Below are positions 17,304 through 26,547 of a stretch of DNA of 64,000 nucleotides, in pieces. Numbering within the stretch: position 1 is the first letter of the stretch; each line of letters opens with the position of its first letter. The translations under genes were made by a program, and so were the position numbers. This DNA comes from Arthrobacter sp. Lineage in GTDB: Bacteria; Actinomycetota; Actinomycetes; Actinomycetales; Micrococcaceae. The DNA lies in the NCBI GenBank assembly GCA_023264815.1, contig JAHFUZ010000022.1, positions 1 to 64,000 of the forward strand, given 5' to 3'. Below the pieces are notes generated by a model that saw nothing but the letters and a program-made list of their open reading frames with translations, was not told the origin of the DNA and searched no databases.

Positions 17304-17327
17304 TAGCTAGCTAAGTACCTAGCTAGG
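17304..17327. promoter_or_regulatory. Pair of CTAG-core palindromes, possible MarR operator
   Basis: TAGCTAGCTA (17304-17313) and CCTAGCTAGG (17318-17327) are perfect 10-bp palindromes between the marR stop and the start of the kinase-partner gene. CTAG is rare in high-GC genomes, so this cluster is striking. It is a candidate operator, perhaps for the adjacent MarR protein. Confidence 0.45.
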
Positions 17328-17867
17328 CTACCTAGTTTTATTTGGATGTCCAGCAGGGGGTTGCTCCGACTCACTGTCGAGCGTGTCTACCGCGTCCCGC
17401 ATCGCCAGAAGGAAGTGCGTGACGGCGGCGGCCTGTTCGGGCGTGAGGGATTCGGCAACCTCGATCATGCGCTGGTGCATCTTGCCGAGAGTCTGGCGCA
17501 CTTCCGCGTCCGCGCCCGGGGTGGGGCGAAGAAGGATGGCCCGGCGGTCCGAGGGGTGCGTTTCGCGGGTGACATATCCCCCGGCCACCATTCGATCAAC
17601 CAGGGATGTCATGGATGCCGAGGTCATGCCCAGGCGGGCGGCAAGCTCTTTGGGCTGAATGCCAACGCCGGCCTTGTCGGCTTCCAGAAGGTAACGCAGT
17701 GCGAGAAGGTCAGACTCCCCCATTTCCATGGACGAACGCGTCCGGCGCCTCATGGCGGTTTCAGAGGCCCTGTACTCACGAAGGGCGTTCAGGACTGCAA
17801 CCGCGGCAGCTCGATGCTCCCGTTCGGAGGGATACCAATAGCCCTCGCCTGCGCCATATGCATTCAT
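17328..17867 (-). CDS. MarR-family transcriptional regulator
   Basis: A 179-residue winged-helix regulator. The MarR core includes LLALRYLLEADKAGVGIQPK, the recognition region KELAARLGMTSASMTSLVDRM and the wing GYVTRETHPSDRRAILLRPT, with N- and C-terminal dimerisation helices. It probably represses nearby genes and releases DNA on binding a small aromatic or oxidative signal. The ATG at 17867 is used because AAGGA lies 7 bp upstream. The downstream small gene and Ser/Thr kinase follow in the same direction after the palindromes, so they may form its target operon. Confidence 0.88.
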   Translation of the reverse strand: MNAYGAGEGYWYPSEREHRAAAVAVLNALREYRASETAMRRRTRSSMEMGESDLLALRYLLEADKAGVGIQPKELAARLGMTSASMTSLVDRMVAGGYVTRETHPSDRRAILLRPTPGADAEVRQTLGKMHQRMIEVAESLTPEQAAAVTHFLLAMRDAVDTLDSESEQPPAGHPNKTR

Positions 17868-17949
17868 CAGGATTTCCTTCGACCGCCTAGTTACACGCTG
17901 AACTAAACAATAGATGGTAGCCCAACCGGGCCCTCCCTGCCGCATGTGA

Positions 17950-18215
17950 CGGCCGGGCCAGGAACGCCCGCGCAATCGTCGGCAGCGGGTTTGGCTGGTT
18001 TCGATGAGAAACGCACCCCCTCCTCAATGAGGCCCCCAGACTGCAGTGCGAAGGCCTCCTTGAGGTACTCATAAGTGCTGTGCCCGAGGCGGGGGAGCCT
18101 GGTGCCCGGCCCCATCGAGCCGAGGACCCGCCGCATCCGTCCGCCTGTCTTTTCTGCCATCCTGGCGCGTTCACACACTACATTGCTTAGTGTTTCTGAG
18201 TACTACGACGAAGGG
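17950..18215 (-). pseudogene. Second metH/ABC-exporter mosaic relic
   Basis: Reading along the minus strand: 18215-18180 resembles the metH leader (counterpart about 5347-5385); 18165-17990 is a diverged, frameshifted copy of MetH residues about 121-179 (AEKTGGRMRRVLGSMGPG, then LGHSTYEYLKEAF, then AFLIETSQ in another frame); and 17986-17950 encodes [11 protein letters not shown], identical to ABC exporter residues 575-585. The metH part shows a 5' deletion and at least one frameshift, so nothing functional is encoded. It fills most of the gap between marR and the first amidase gene. Confidence 0.8.
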
Positions 18216-18309
18216 CAGGAGCCGAGTCCTGCCAACTGGCCGACCGGTACCTTATGTCAGCCAAGTTAGTTGATTTTCAACGAAGCCCTGGTCTTCACCA
18301 TAAACCGGG

Positions 18310-18340
18310 GCCGGACCCGGCGATTTTGACCGGGCCCGGC
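18310..18340 (-). terminator. Probable terminator after the amidase genes
   Basis: GCCGGACCCGG (18310-18320) and CCGGGCCCGGC (18330-18340) pair over 11 bp with one mismatch and a 9-nt loop, starting 18 bp after the amidase stop. Confidence 0.6.
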
Positions 18341-18358
18341 TGTGAATCCGCGGTTCCC

Positions 18359-19825
18359 TTAGCGCGGGTTGATGGGCGTGAATGTTCCCGCGCGGGCTTC
18401 GATAACCGTGGCGGCTTCCAGCAGGGTGTTTTCGTCGAACCGCCGTCCGAGCAGCTGCACCCCCACGGGCAGCCCGTTGGCCAGCCCGGTGGGAACGGAC
18501 ATAGCCGGGAAGCCGAGGAGGGGGATGGCCATCATGGACGCCTGCGCGGCCATAAGCCGGCGCATGCTCTCCACGCTGGCGATATCGGCATCCTGCTCGA
18601 AGGCCTGTTCCGCGGAAACCGGCAGAAGAATCAGCGGGTGGGACTCCAGAATCTGGGCGAGCTGGCGGATAAGGGTTCCCCGGCGCGCGTATCCCGCGAT
18701 GAACTGTTCGAGGGTCGGTTTCTCGCCCCACCAGTCGGCGGCCACGGCGTAGTAGTGCTCCGCTGCCTTCTGCATCCCGGCGTCGCCGACCTCGTTGACC
18801 ATCGGCATCGCGAGGCGGAATTCCTCCATGCACAGCAGGTACCAGAGCCGGTAGGCCTCGGCCAGGACGGACAGGTCGATCTCCTCCACGACGTAGCCGA
18901 CGTCACTCAGGTATCCAGCGGCCTGATCCAGGGAAGCGCTCACCTCAGCGGTGGGTGCGGCAGGACCAAAGTCGCGGACCAGTCCGACACGCAGCGGGCG
19001 TTCGGGCCGCGCGGCAGCGCGTGCGCCCGGGACGAAGGCGGGGTCCCGGGGACTGAAGTCGTTGAGTGCCCTCATGGTGAGTCGAACGTCGGCCACGGTG
19101 CGGGCCAGGGGCCCCTGGACGAGCATACTCTGCACGGACAGTGACGCGTCGACGTCATCAGGGTGGTAGGTCTGGGCAACCCGTCCCACGGTGGGCCGCA
19201 GACCGACCACGCCGCAGGCGTAGGCGGGGTAGCGCACCGAGCCGCCAATATCGTTCCCTCCGGCGATCGGCACCATCCCGGAGGCGACGGCGGAACTCGC
19301 CCCGCCGCTGGAGCCGCCAGGGGTGCGGGAGGAATCCCACGGGTTGAGGGTACGGCCGTGCAGGTCGTTGTTGGTAAACCAGCGGTAGGCGAAGGCGGGG
19401 GAGTTGCTCCGGCCCATGAGCACGGCCCCCGCACGGCGGAGGCTGGCGACGTGGGGGCTGTCCTCATTTGCCATGGCGTCCTGGAACGCGGAGACGCCCT
19501 GGGTCGTGGCATAGCCGGCCTGGTCCGAGTTCACCTTGATGGACACCGGCACACCGTGGAGTGGACCGATCTCCTCGCCGGCCGAACGACGGCGGTCAGC
19601 CTCATCGGCCATCGCCAGCGCCTCGTCAGGCCGTACCTCGACCAGGGCGTTGAGCTCCGGATTGACCTCCTCGATCCGCCCCAGGCAGCTTTGCACCACC
19701 TCGCGGCTTGAGACGATTCCCGTGGCCACGGCGGCGGCCATTTCGGTCGCGGTCCAACGCCACAGCTGGTCGGTGGCATCAGCGCCGGAAGTCCAGGTGG
19801 TCAGAGTGGGATCGGAAACGGTCAT
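18359..19825 (-). CDS. Amidase signature family hydrolase (copy 1)
   Basis: A 488-residue cytoplasmic amidase that hydrolyses a carboxamide to acid plus ammonia or amine through a Ser-Ser-Lys triad: Lys97 (VSIKVN), cis-Ser at 172/173 in [11 protein letters not shown] and nucleophile Ser196 in [10 protein letters not shown]. Start ATG 19825 has AAAGGAG 8 bp upstream. It is last of a row of six minus-strand genes: LIV-type ABC importer, amidase 2, amidase 1. It is clearly paralogous to amidase 2 along its whole length, so a tandem duplication is likely. The true substrate is unknown; the importer suggests an external amide. Confidence 0.9.
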   Translation of the reverse strand: MTVSDPTLTTWTSGADATDQLWRWTATEMAAAVATGIVSSREVVQSCLGRIEEVNPELNALVEVRPDEALAMADEADRRRSAGEEIGPLHGVPVSIKVNSDQAGYATTQGVSAFQDAMANEDSPHVASLRRAGAVLMGRSNSPAFAYRWFTNNDLHGRTLNPWDSSRTPGGSSGGASSAVASGMVPIAGGNDIGGSVRYPAYACGVVGLRPTVGRVAQTYHPDDVDASLSVQSMLVQGPLARTVADVRLTMRALNDFSPRDPAFVPGARAAARPERPLRVGLVRDFGPAAPTAEVSASLDQAAGYLSDVGYVVEEIDLSVLAEAYRLWYLLCMEEFRLAMPMVNEVGDAGMQKAAEHYYAVAADWWGEKPTLEQFIAGYARRGTLIRQLAQILESHPLILLPVSAEQAFEQDADIASVESMRRLMAAQASMMAIPLLGFPAMSVPTGLANGLPVGVQLLGRRFDENTLLEAATVIEARAGTFTPINPR

Positions 19826-19997
19826 GGTGTATCTCCTTTGATTGTTTGCATGGTTCGAGCGAATGGATAACCGATCGCGCCGGCCGGGGGGTTCCGTCCG
19901 ACGCGATCTCACACGAGGTGCGCCGGGAGCGGAATGGCTACGCAGTTTGGCGGAGCTGGGTGATCCGTTCTTGAGGCGCCCTCCCAAATGCCCGGTG

Positions 19998-21419
19998 TCA
20001 TCCCGTGGGCTCGACCGGGGTGATCACTCCTGAATGGGCCTCGATGATCTCCCCTGCGTCGAACAGCGTGTCCTCGCGGAATTTTCGGCCGATCACCTGG
20101 ACGCTTATTGGTAGTCCGTCGGGGTTGGCAACTGGCACCGACAGTGCGGGGAATCCTAGGGCTGCGAGTGACATCATGGGCCACTGCGCGTTGATGACTT
20201 CCTGCATGCGGTCCACGTCTTGGACGTCAGCATCAACTTCGAACGTCCGGTCGGCGGAGACGGGGGTGATCACCAGCGGGTAGTGCTGCAGAAACAGCTG
20301 CATCTCCCGGACTAGCGTGCCGCGTCGGGCGTAGCCGCGCATATATGCCTGCAGTCCGAAGTCGTTGGACATTCTGCGGGCCACCGCGAACTGGTTATCC
20401 GCCGACCTGCGGATGGCTTCATCGCCGAGTTCCTCGATGGCGGGAGCCAGTTCGGGGAACTCTATTCCTTGTACGAGCTGCCACCACAGCCTCCATGCCT
20501 CGGCCAGCAGGGGGAGTTCCACCTCTTCGACGATGTAGCCTGCGGCTTCGAGGGCCCGTGAGGCTTTCGTGATGGCTGCGTTGACGTAGGGGTCAGGGGC
20601 CCTGATCCCCACGTCACGGACAACGGCTACGCGCGTAGGCCTGTGCAGCGGTTCCCCCGTTAGTGGCATGGGCACGCAGAACGGGTCTTCGGGGCTCCAA
20701 GTGGTCATGGCGGTCAGCCCGAGGCGGGTGTCGGCGACGGTCCGTGCCAGAGGCCCCTGGACAAGCATGGTCTGGACACCGAGCAGTTGGTCCTGATCGT
20801 GTCGGCCGTACCAGGAGGGCACGCGTCCGACGGTGGGTCGGAGGCCCACCACGCCGCAGCTGGCTGCCGGGTACCGAATTGAACCGCCGATGTCGTTGCC
20901 GTGCGCAAGTGCCCCCATGCCGGTGGCAACGGCGGCGGCGGCACCGCCGCTAGAGCCGCCCGGTGTCCGGTTTGGGTCCCAGGGGTTTAGTGTGCGTCCG
21001 TGCAGATCATTGTCGGTGAACCAACGGATGGAAAACGCGGGGGTGTTAGTTCGTCCCACGAAGATCGCCCCGGCCCTGCGCCAGTTGGCCACGTGGGGGC
21101 TGTCACGGTTCACGACGGCGTCCTTCAGTGCTGTCACTCCATTGGTCGTGGCATGCCCGGCCTGGTCGCTGTTGATTTTGATGGTGACGGGGACCCCGTG
21201 CAGCGGCCCGGTCACTTCTCCTGACGCCCGTCGACTGTCGGCCGCATCCGCTGCGAACAGCGCTTCTTCAGCGGACACTTCTGCCAGGGCATTTATGTGG
21301 GTGTTGACCGAATGTATACGGTCCAGTACCGATTCGGTGGCCTCCCGTGAACTTATCGTGCCGGTTCGTATGGCGTCTGCCGTGCGCGTTGCGCTCCACT
21401 GCCAGATGTGTTCAGACAC
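19998..21419 (-). CDS. Amidase signature family hydrolase (copy 2)
   Basis: A 473-residue paralogue of the downstream amidase, with Lys81 (VTIKIN), Ser-Ser in [11 protein letters not shown] and nucleophile Ser180 in NDIGGSIRYP. The two share long blocks such as [16 protein letters not shown] and [13 protein letters not shown] but differ in the substrate-pocket half. The GTG start at 21419 has AGAGGA 6 bp upstream. It begins about 35 bp after livF ends, consistent with co-transcription with the importer. It probably acts on the imported amide or on its first breakdown product. Confidence 0.9.
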   Translation of the reverse strand: MSEHIWQWSATRTADAIRTGTISSREATESVLDRIHSVNTHINALAEVSAEEALFAADAADSRRASGEVTGPLHGVPVTIKINSDQAGHATTNGVTALKDAVVNRDSPHVANWRRAGAIFVGRTNTPAFSIRWFTDNDLHGRTLNPWDPNRTPGGSSGGAAAAVATGMGALAHGNDIGGSIRYPAASCGVVGLRPTVGRVPSWYGRHDQDQLLGVQTMLVQGPLARTVADTRLGLTAMTTWSPEDPFCVPMPLTGEPLHRPTRVAVVRDVGIRAPDPYVNAAITKASRALEAAGYIVEEVELPLLAEAWRLWWQLVQGIEFPELAPAIEELGDEAIRRSADNQFAVARRMSNDFGLQAYMRGYARRGTLVREMQLFLQHYPLVITPVSADRTFEVDADVQDVDRMQEVINAQWPMMSLAALGFPALSVPVANPDGLPISVQVIGRKFREDTLFDAGEIIEAHSGVITPVEPTG

Positions 21420-21453
21420 TGATTTCCTCTCAACTGGGTGCGGTGTTCGGCCG

Positions 21454-22149
21454 TCAGCCGACTACCAGCAGGTCCATCAGTGGGCCCTGCTGCTCACGCA
21501 GGGCGCTTGTGGTTTCGTCCAGGACAATCCGGCCTTTGAGCATGGCAATGACGCGGTCTGCGTATTCGAGTGGCAGTGCGGGTCCCTGCTCCACAAACAC
21601 AACGGCTGTGCCTGTTGCGGCCACGGCGCGCAGGGTCTGCAACGCCGCGTGAGCCAGAGACGGCTGAAGTCCCTGGGAGAACTCATCGATGGCGATCATC
21701 TTTTCCCCAGCGAGTATGGCCCGGGCTATGCCAACCTGTTGTTTCTGCCCTCCGGAAAGTTGACCGGCGGGTTGATTGGCCCGCTCGGTCAGGAGCGGAA
21801 ACAGCGAGTAGACGTCCACCGGTGGCTCGTAGCCTCGACGGCGGGCCAATTGCAGGTTTTCCCGAACGGTCATGCTGGGGAACACGCCGCGATCATCAGG
21901 CATATATGTCATGCCCCGACGAGCAAGTGCCTCAGGTTTGCCGACCGGGAGTGGGTTACCGTCGACGCTGATGCTTCCTGCATGAATCTGGCAGAGACCG
22001 AAAATCGTGCGGAGGAGGGTTGTTTTTCCCACGCCGTTTCGTCCCAGCAGGGCCGTGACTTCACCTCTGTGAATGGTCAGGGACACGTCGTCGACGACGC
22101 GGGTTTTGTTGTATCCCGCCGAAAGCTTTGTCAGTTCCAGCATGCTCAC
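21454..22149 (-). CDS. LivF-type ABC transporter ATP-binding protein
   Basis: A 231-residue ATPase of a branched-chain amino acid/urea/amide (HAAT) importer. Walker A is GRNGVGKTT, the signature is LSGGQKQQ, and Walker B is MIAIDEFSQGL, with Phe in place of the usual Pro. The GTG start at 22149 overlaps the upstream stop (GTGA); ATG 22143 is an alternative. It pairs with the ATPase domain fused to LivM in the preceding gene to power uptake. Confidence 0.9.
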   Translation of the reverse strand: MSMLELTKLSAGYNKTRVVDDVSLTIHRGEVTALLGRNGVGKTTLLRTIFGLCQIHAGSISVDGNPLPVGKPEALARRGMTYMPDDRGVFPSMTVRENLQLARRRGYEPPVDVYSLFPLLTERANQPAGQLSGGQKQQVGIARAILAGEKMIAIDEFSQGLQPSLAHAALQTLRAVAATGTAVVFVEQGPALPLEYADRVIAMLKGRIVLDETTSALREQQGPLMDLLVVG

Positions 22150-23945
22150 ACCGCTCCCAAGTAAGCGTTACGTACATCCGCATGGGCGGACACCTCGTCC
22201 ATGTCTCCGTCCACGAGCACCATGCCGTCAGCCAGTACCACAACGCGGTCTGCCAGCTGACGGACAATGTCCATGTCGTGCTCCACGATGACCAGCGTGC
22301 AGCCGAGCTGCCGGTTAACGATACGTAGCGTCTGTGCAAGGCGAACCGAGTCCTCGTGGGAAAGTCCGGCGGCCGGTTCATCCAGCAGCACGATCTCCGG
22401 GCCCCACGCAATGGACATGGCCAGCTCAAGTGCACGCTGATCAGCCAGCGGCAGGTCCTGGGTTAGAACGTCACTGTTGTTTGCGAAGCGTTCCAGCTCC
22501 TCGGGAAGATCCACCAGCTGGAACGCTTCCGCCCGAGCCATTGCCATGTTCTGGGCCGGCGTCAGTTCTTGGTAGATGCTGGGAATTTGGAAGAGCCTAC
22601 CCAGACCCAGGCTCGCCCGCTCATGCGCGCTCGAAGACGTTACCTCGCGGTCACGGATTCGGATCTGCCCGCTGCTCACCGGGAGGTCCCCAGCAACAAG
22701 GTTCAGCAGGGTAGTTTTGCCGGCACCGTTCGGGCCGATGAGGCAGACGATCTGCCCTGCGGGAATATTGAGCGTCACTCCGCGGACTACCGGTACCGCA
22801 CCAAAGGACTTCGTGACGTCCTGCAGGCTGAGCGCCGCCGGATCGAGATCGATTGGGTTTCTAATACTCATCTCTTCGTCCTGCCGAAAACGGTCGAAGT
22901 TGCTTCCCCCTGCAGCTGCTGCCGATCGACCGGATGCAATGTCGGCATCGGTGCGGTCCGAGACGATAAGCGCGTCCTGTGCTGCTGAACGCGCCAGGGG
23001 GCTGCTCCGTAGTTTGGTTGCAAGGCCGACGAGCCCTCCGGGGGCGAACCGGACGACAAGAATGAAGGCGACCCCCATCACCAGCAGGTACCAGCTGCCA
23101 ATTGCCTCGCCCAGGTACTCCTGCCCGATCGTGACAATCCCGGCTCCCAGAAAAGCGCCAATGATCGTGCCGCGTCCCCCTACCGCCAGCCAGACCAGCA
23201 CTTGGGTGGACATCACAATGCCGGCGGTGGCCGGGGAAACCAGACCTATCACAGGAGCTGCTGCGCTACCGGCAACTGTGGCCACCAGCGCGCTAAGGAC
23301 AAAAACCTTGGTCTTGGTCCGGTGTGGGTCCACGCCCAGATGCTCGGTTCGCTGTTCATTGACTCGTACAGCCAGCAGACGCCGTCCCAGTGGTCCCCGG
23401 AGTGCTACATACCAGACTGCCGTGACCACGACCAGGGCTACGATGGCGGTGCGGTAATAGTTATCGACAACGCCAGGAGAGGGGACGAAAAGCCCGTTGC
23501 TGCCGTTGGTGACGTCAAGCCAGGACCGAGCGATTTGTTCGGCCAGCAGCGTTAGGGCCAGCGTTAGCACGGCCATGGTTGAGGCAAGTGCCCTTCCGCC
23601 CAGTCCAACCCTTCCGATTCCCAATGCCACGAGCGCAGACAGAGCCAGTGCGGCAGCAACTCCGATAGCAATAGGCATGCCCGTGTTGACTGCGATGGCG
23701 GCACCATAGGCACCGATTCCGAAAAAGGCTGCGTGCCCGATGCTGATGACTCCGGCCCGACCCCACCCCAGATCCAGGCCGAAGGCGAAGAGCCCGTAAG
23801 CCAAGGCCAGCGTCAGCAGGGCCAAAGGGTAGGCCGGCAGCAGAAACGGTACAACGGCCAGGACCAAGACTGCGCTCACGAGAGCTATTGCATGACGACG
23901 CTCAACCCTGCGCCGCCAGTTTGTCACTGGTTTCAGGAAGCGCAT
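22146..23945 (-). CDS. LivM permease fused to LivG ATPase
   Basis: A 599-residue fusion. Residues about 1-310 are a LivM-like inner-membrane permease with eight or more hydrophobic segments and the motif GHAAFFGIGAYGAA; about 355-599 is a LivG-like ATPase with Walker A GPNGAGKTTLLNLVAGD and Walker B IVLLDEPAAGL. The ABC signature is degenerate: LPLADQRALELAMSIA where LSYGQQRRLEIARA is usual. In most genomes livM and livG are separate genes. The linker (about 315-355) is Ala/Ser/Asp rich. The start ATG 23945 overlaps the end of the binding-protein gene by 13 bp. Confidence 0.92.
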   Translation of the reverse strand: MRFLKPVTNWRRRVERRHAIALVSAVLVLAVVPFLLPAYPLALLTLALAYGLFAFGLDLGWGRAGVISIGHAAFFGIGAYGAAIAVNTGMPIAIGVAAALALSALVALGIGRVGLGGRALASTMAVLTLALTLLAEQIARSWLDVTNGSNGLFVPSPGVVDNYYRTAIVALVVVTAVWYVALRGPLGRRLLAVRVNEQRTEHLGVDPHRTKTKVFVLSALVATVAGSAAAPVIGLVSPATAGIVMSTQVLVWLAVGGRGTIIGAFLGAGIVTIGQEYLGEAIGSWYLLVMGVAFILVVRFAPGGLVGLATKLRSSPLARSAAQDALIVSDRTDADIASGRSAAAAGGSNFDRFRQDEEMSIRNPIDLDPAALSLQDVTKSFGAVPVVRGVTLNIPAGQIVCLIGPNGAGKTTLLNLVAGDLPVSSGQIRIRDREVTSSSAHERASLGLGRLFQIPSIYQELTPAQNMAMARAEAFQLVDLPEELERFANNSDVLTQDLPLADQRALELAMSIAWGPEIVLLDEPAAGLSHEDSVRLAQTLRIVNRQLGCTLVIVEHDMDIVRQLADRVVVLADGMVLVDGDMDEVSAHADVRNAYLGAV

Positions 23946-25132
23946 TGTGCCCCGTTTCCTGCATCCTCTGGGGCCTTGTAGCTCTGTACCGGGCTGTATT
24001 TGCCGCCTGGCTGGATGTCCAGCAGATGCATCTCCGTGACGAAACGACGATCCTTGGTGAAGTGTCCGCTGCCAAAGACTCCGTTCTCGATAGTGGCACC
24101 GGAGAGTGCAGCCGTGACGGCGTCTGCGTCGGTGGATCCTGCCTTTTCGACAGCGCGCGCGACCATTTGGACACCTTCATAGGCGTTGGCCGCTACTCCA
24201 GGAATGGGAGCGGCGAAATCGTATGTCTTCCGATAGTTCTGGACGAACTCGGAGTTAGCCTGTCCCGTTAGCTGGTCGGAGTAACGGCCCGGCAACTGCA
24301 TGCCGTCGATTCGGGTAGTCAGCCCCGGGTAATAGTCCTGCATGATGCTCACGCCGCTGAATCCGGTGGCGTGCAACAGCCCGGCCTGGTCCGCCTGGCT
24401 GACCAGGGACGTGGCATCCCCGCCCACAACGGCAGACAGAATCCAATCCGGCTTAGCAGCGGACAATTTATTGACAACAGGCTGCCAGTCGGCCGTGCCA
24501 AGGGGTGAATACTCTTCCACGGACACGCTGCCACCTGCGGCTTCGACGATGGTGCGTGCCTTGGCCATGTAACCTCGCGGGAAGACGTAGTCATTGCCCA
24601 CCATGGCCACCTGCTTGCCGTATTTGTTCATCATCTGCGGGACGATCACGTCCAGCATTGTCAGGTCAGGTTCCCCGAACGGGTAGAAATACGGCCCGCA
24701 AAAAGATGCATCACCGAGCACCACGGAGGAAAACGGGACTTTTGATGCCTGGGAAACTTTGCCAACGGCGGCGGTAGTGTCACCCGGAATGGTTCCGAAC
24801 AGGTAGTCCACTTTGTCCTGGGCGACCAGGCGCTGAGGCAGCTGAGTGGATTTGGACGCGTTGGCCTGATCGTCCACGGTCACAACCTCCACCGGATGCC
24901 CCAGGACGCCGCCGGCTTCGTTGATCTTTTTCACCCCGAGCTCGAAGCCGCGCTGCAGTGCGAGTCCCTCTTGCACGGCAGGTCCGGTCACGGGTGCGAT
25001 CAGGCCGATCTTGAGGGTTTTACCCGAGCTTGGCGCCTGCGCGCTCGTGCTGGCTGCTCCACAGCCGGTCAGGACCAGAGCTGTGGCGGTGAGGATGACT
25101 GTTGCCGTGCTGAGCCGGCGACTGCGGTTCAT
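23933..25132 (-). CDS. LivK-type substrate-binding lipoprotein of the ABC importer
   Basis: A 399-residue periplasmic-binding-type protein. The signal peptide ends in a lipobox, LVLTGC, with Cys24 as the lipid-anchored residue, so it sits on the outer face of the membrane. The mature part begins KIGLIAPVTGPA, typical of the Peripla_BP_6 family (LivK, AmiC, UrtA, FmdD). The ATG at 25132 is chosen because it overlaps the permease stop (ATGA) and starts an ideal signal peptide; an upstream ATG at 25180 with GGAGG is possible and would add 16 residues. The adjacent amidases make an amide or urea-like ligand more likely than leucine. Confidence 0.9.
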   Translation of the reverse strand: MNRSRRLSTATVILTATALVLTGCGAASTSAQAPSSGKTLKIGLIAPVTGPAVQEGLALQRGFELGVKKINEAGGVLGHPVEVVTVDDQANASKSTQLPQRLVAQDKVDYLFGTIPGDTTAAVGKVSQASKVPFSSVVLGDASFCGPYFYPFGEPDLTMLDVIVPQMMNKYGKQVAMVGNDYVFPRGYMAKARTIVEAAGGSVSVEEYSPLGTADWQPVVNKLSAAKPDWILSAVVGGDATSLVSQADQAGLLHATGFSGVSIMQDYYPGLTTRIDGMQLPGRYSDQLTGQANSEFVQNYRKTYDFAAPIPGVAANAYEGVQMVARAVEKAGSTDADAVTAALSGATIENGVFGSGHFTKDRRFVTEMHLLDIQPGGKYSPVQSYKAPEDAGNGAQCAS

Positions 25133-26031
25133 GCCGGCGCTCCGTTGCGTGTGGCGGGGACCGCGGGTGCTATTTTCCATTGGGGTTTCCTCCAGGACAG
25201 GCCGTTCGGACGAACGGCGATGAGAATGATCAACAAAGCAAAAAGAATGAGCTGAGCGACGGTCTCGTTCAGGTAGGTGCGCAGCAAGGTGCTGAGGATG
25301 GCCACCACCAGGGCTCCAAAAATGGGGCCTGAGAGCGATCCAGGTCTGCCAATTAGCACCGCAAAGAAAGCCGGAGCCAGAAAGGAGACACCGACGCCCG
25401 GAGTCACGCCCAGCATTGGGCTTTGCAGGGCTCCGGCGAGGACCGCGAAGCCGGTGCCCGTGGCGAACGTTCCGGTGATTATCAACGTGGGCGGGATGCC
25501 CAGCAAGGACGCCATGGTGCGGTTGTCCACCGTGGCCCGAATCCTCATTCCGAGGTTGGAACGGTATAGAAGCAGCAAACCGCACCCGACGACCGCTAGT
25601 GCGATCACAGTAATTACGAGCCTGTACAGGGGGTACTGGACGCCTAGGACATCGAGTGTTCCCGAAATTGGTGCCGCTACGGATGCCGGCGTGGAACCGA
25701 AGACTGCGTCGGCTCCTTGGCGGAGCACTATGCCCACGCCCCACATGGCCAGCAGCGTGGCGAGGAACCCTCGAGCATAGAGCCTTGAGAGAACTAGTCG
25801 CTCAGTGATTACGCCTAGTGCCAGGCCTAGCAGCACTACCACTAGCAGCCGGGGCCAGAAGGGAATTCCTGCCATGGCGTACATCAGGAATGCCCCAACC
25901 ATGACGAATTCACCATGTGCCACGTTCACCACGCCGAGTTGACCGAAAATGATCCCCAGACCGAAGGCCAGTAAGGAATAGAAGCCAAAAAGCGTGAAGA
26001 TGGACAACAGCAGGCTGACTAAACTTTCCAA
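25129..26031 (-). CDS. LivH-type ABC importer permease
   Basis: A 300-residue inner-membrane permease with eight or so hydrophobic helices and the family motif GVVNVAHGEFVMVGAF. It forms the translocation pore with the LivM domain. The start is TTG at 26031 with GGAGGA 3 bp upstream; no better ATG exists in frame. It is the first gene of the importer/amidase operon, after a 516-bp region that separates it from the TetR regulator. Confidence 0.9.
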   Translation of the reverse strand: MESLVSLLLSIFTLFGFYSLLAFGLGIIFGQLGVVNVAHGEFVMVGAFLMYAMAGIPFWPRLLVVVLLGLALGVITERLVLSRLYARGFLATLLAMWGVGIVLRQGADAVFGSTPASVAAPISGTLDVLGVQYPLYRLVITVIALAVVGCGLLLLYRSNLGMRIRATVDNRTMASLLGIPPTLIITGTFATGTGFAVLAGALQSPMLGVTPGVGVSFLAPAFFAVLIGRPGSLSGPIFGALVVAILSTLLRTYLNETVAQLILFALLIILIAVRPNGLSWRKPQWKIAPAVPATRNGAPA

Positions 26032-26547
26032 GATTCCTCCATACGGATTGCTGGGACGCCCCGCGGTGGCAGTGAATGAGGCTGCAGGGCCAACCCCAGC
26101 TCAAGGGATTTGTCGCCCGGTCTCGGGACGGTGCTCACAGGCACGCCTGCTGCCTGGTCGCTGCGGAATCCAGCGCGGCCGGCAGAGCAGCCATCGGAAA
26201 ACCGATGGCATTCCCTAGGACTGGTACGGGTCATCACCGTTGCCGCGCCGGGAACGGTGAAAACACGCGTCGGTTCCATCGCTGCCACTCTATGGACCCA
26301 GTTCCTGGCATTAGAGGTTGCGGAACGTCCAACGGCATCCAGGGCCCCGCCATTGCGCATGGCTTCCCGGCCCGAGCGTCCTTCCGGGATATCGAAGGTG
26401 GAATGGGAACCGGCATTCAACTGCGCTGCGGCGTCTACGTTCAGATCTACTGGACGGGTGCGGCAATTTCCAAAGCGTTGCATGCAGACATGCTGGCAAT
26501 GAACGGTTCAGTGCGACGGCAAGTGAGATGAATCCGCCGCAAAAATC
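26032..26547. other. Region upstream of the importer/amidase operon
   Basis: A 516-bp stretch between the TetR gene and livH. It must hold the importer promoter. Overlapping frames on both strands (for example 26019-26483 minus, 26076-26531 plus) show no recognisable protein features. I see no clear palindromic operator. Confidence 0.4.

Noticed and set aside
26019..26531. Overlapping frames of about 150 codons on both strands upstream of livH
   Set aside because: Neither has a recognisable motif, ribosome-binding site or protein-like composition; treated as a promoter region.
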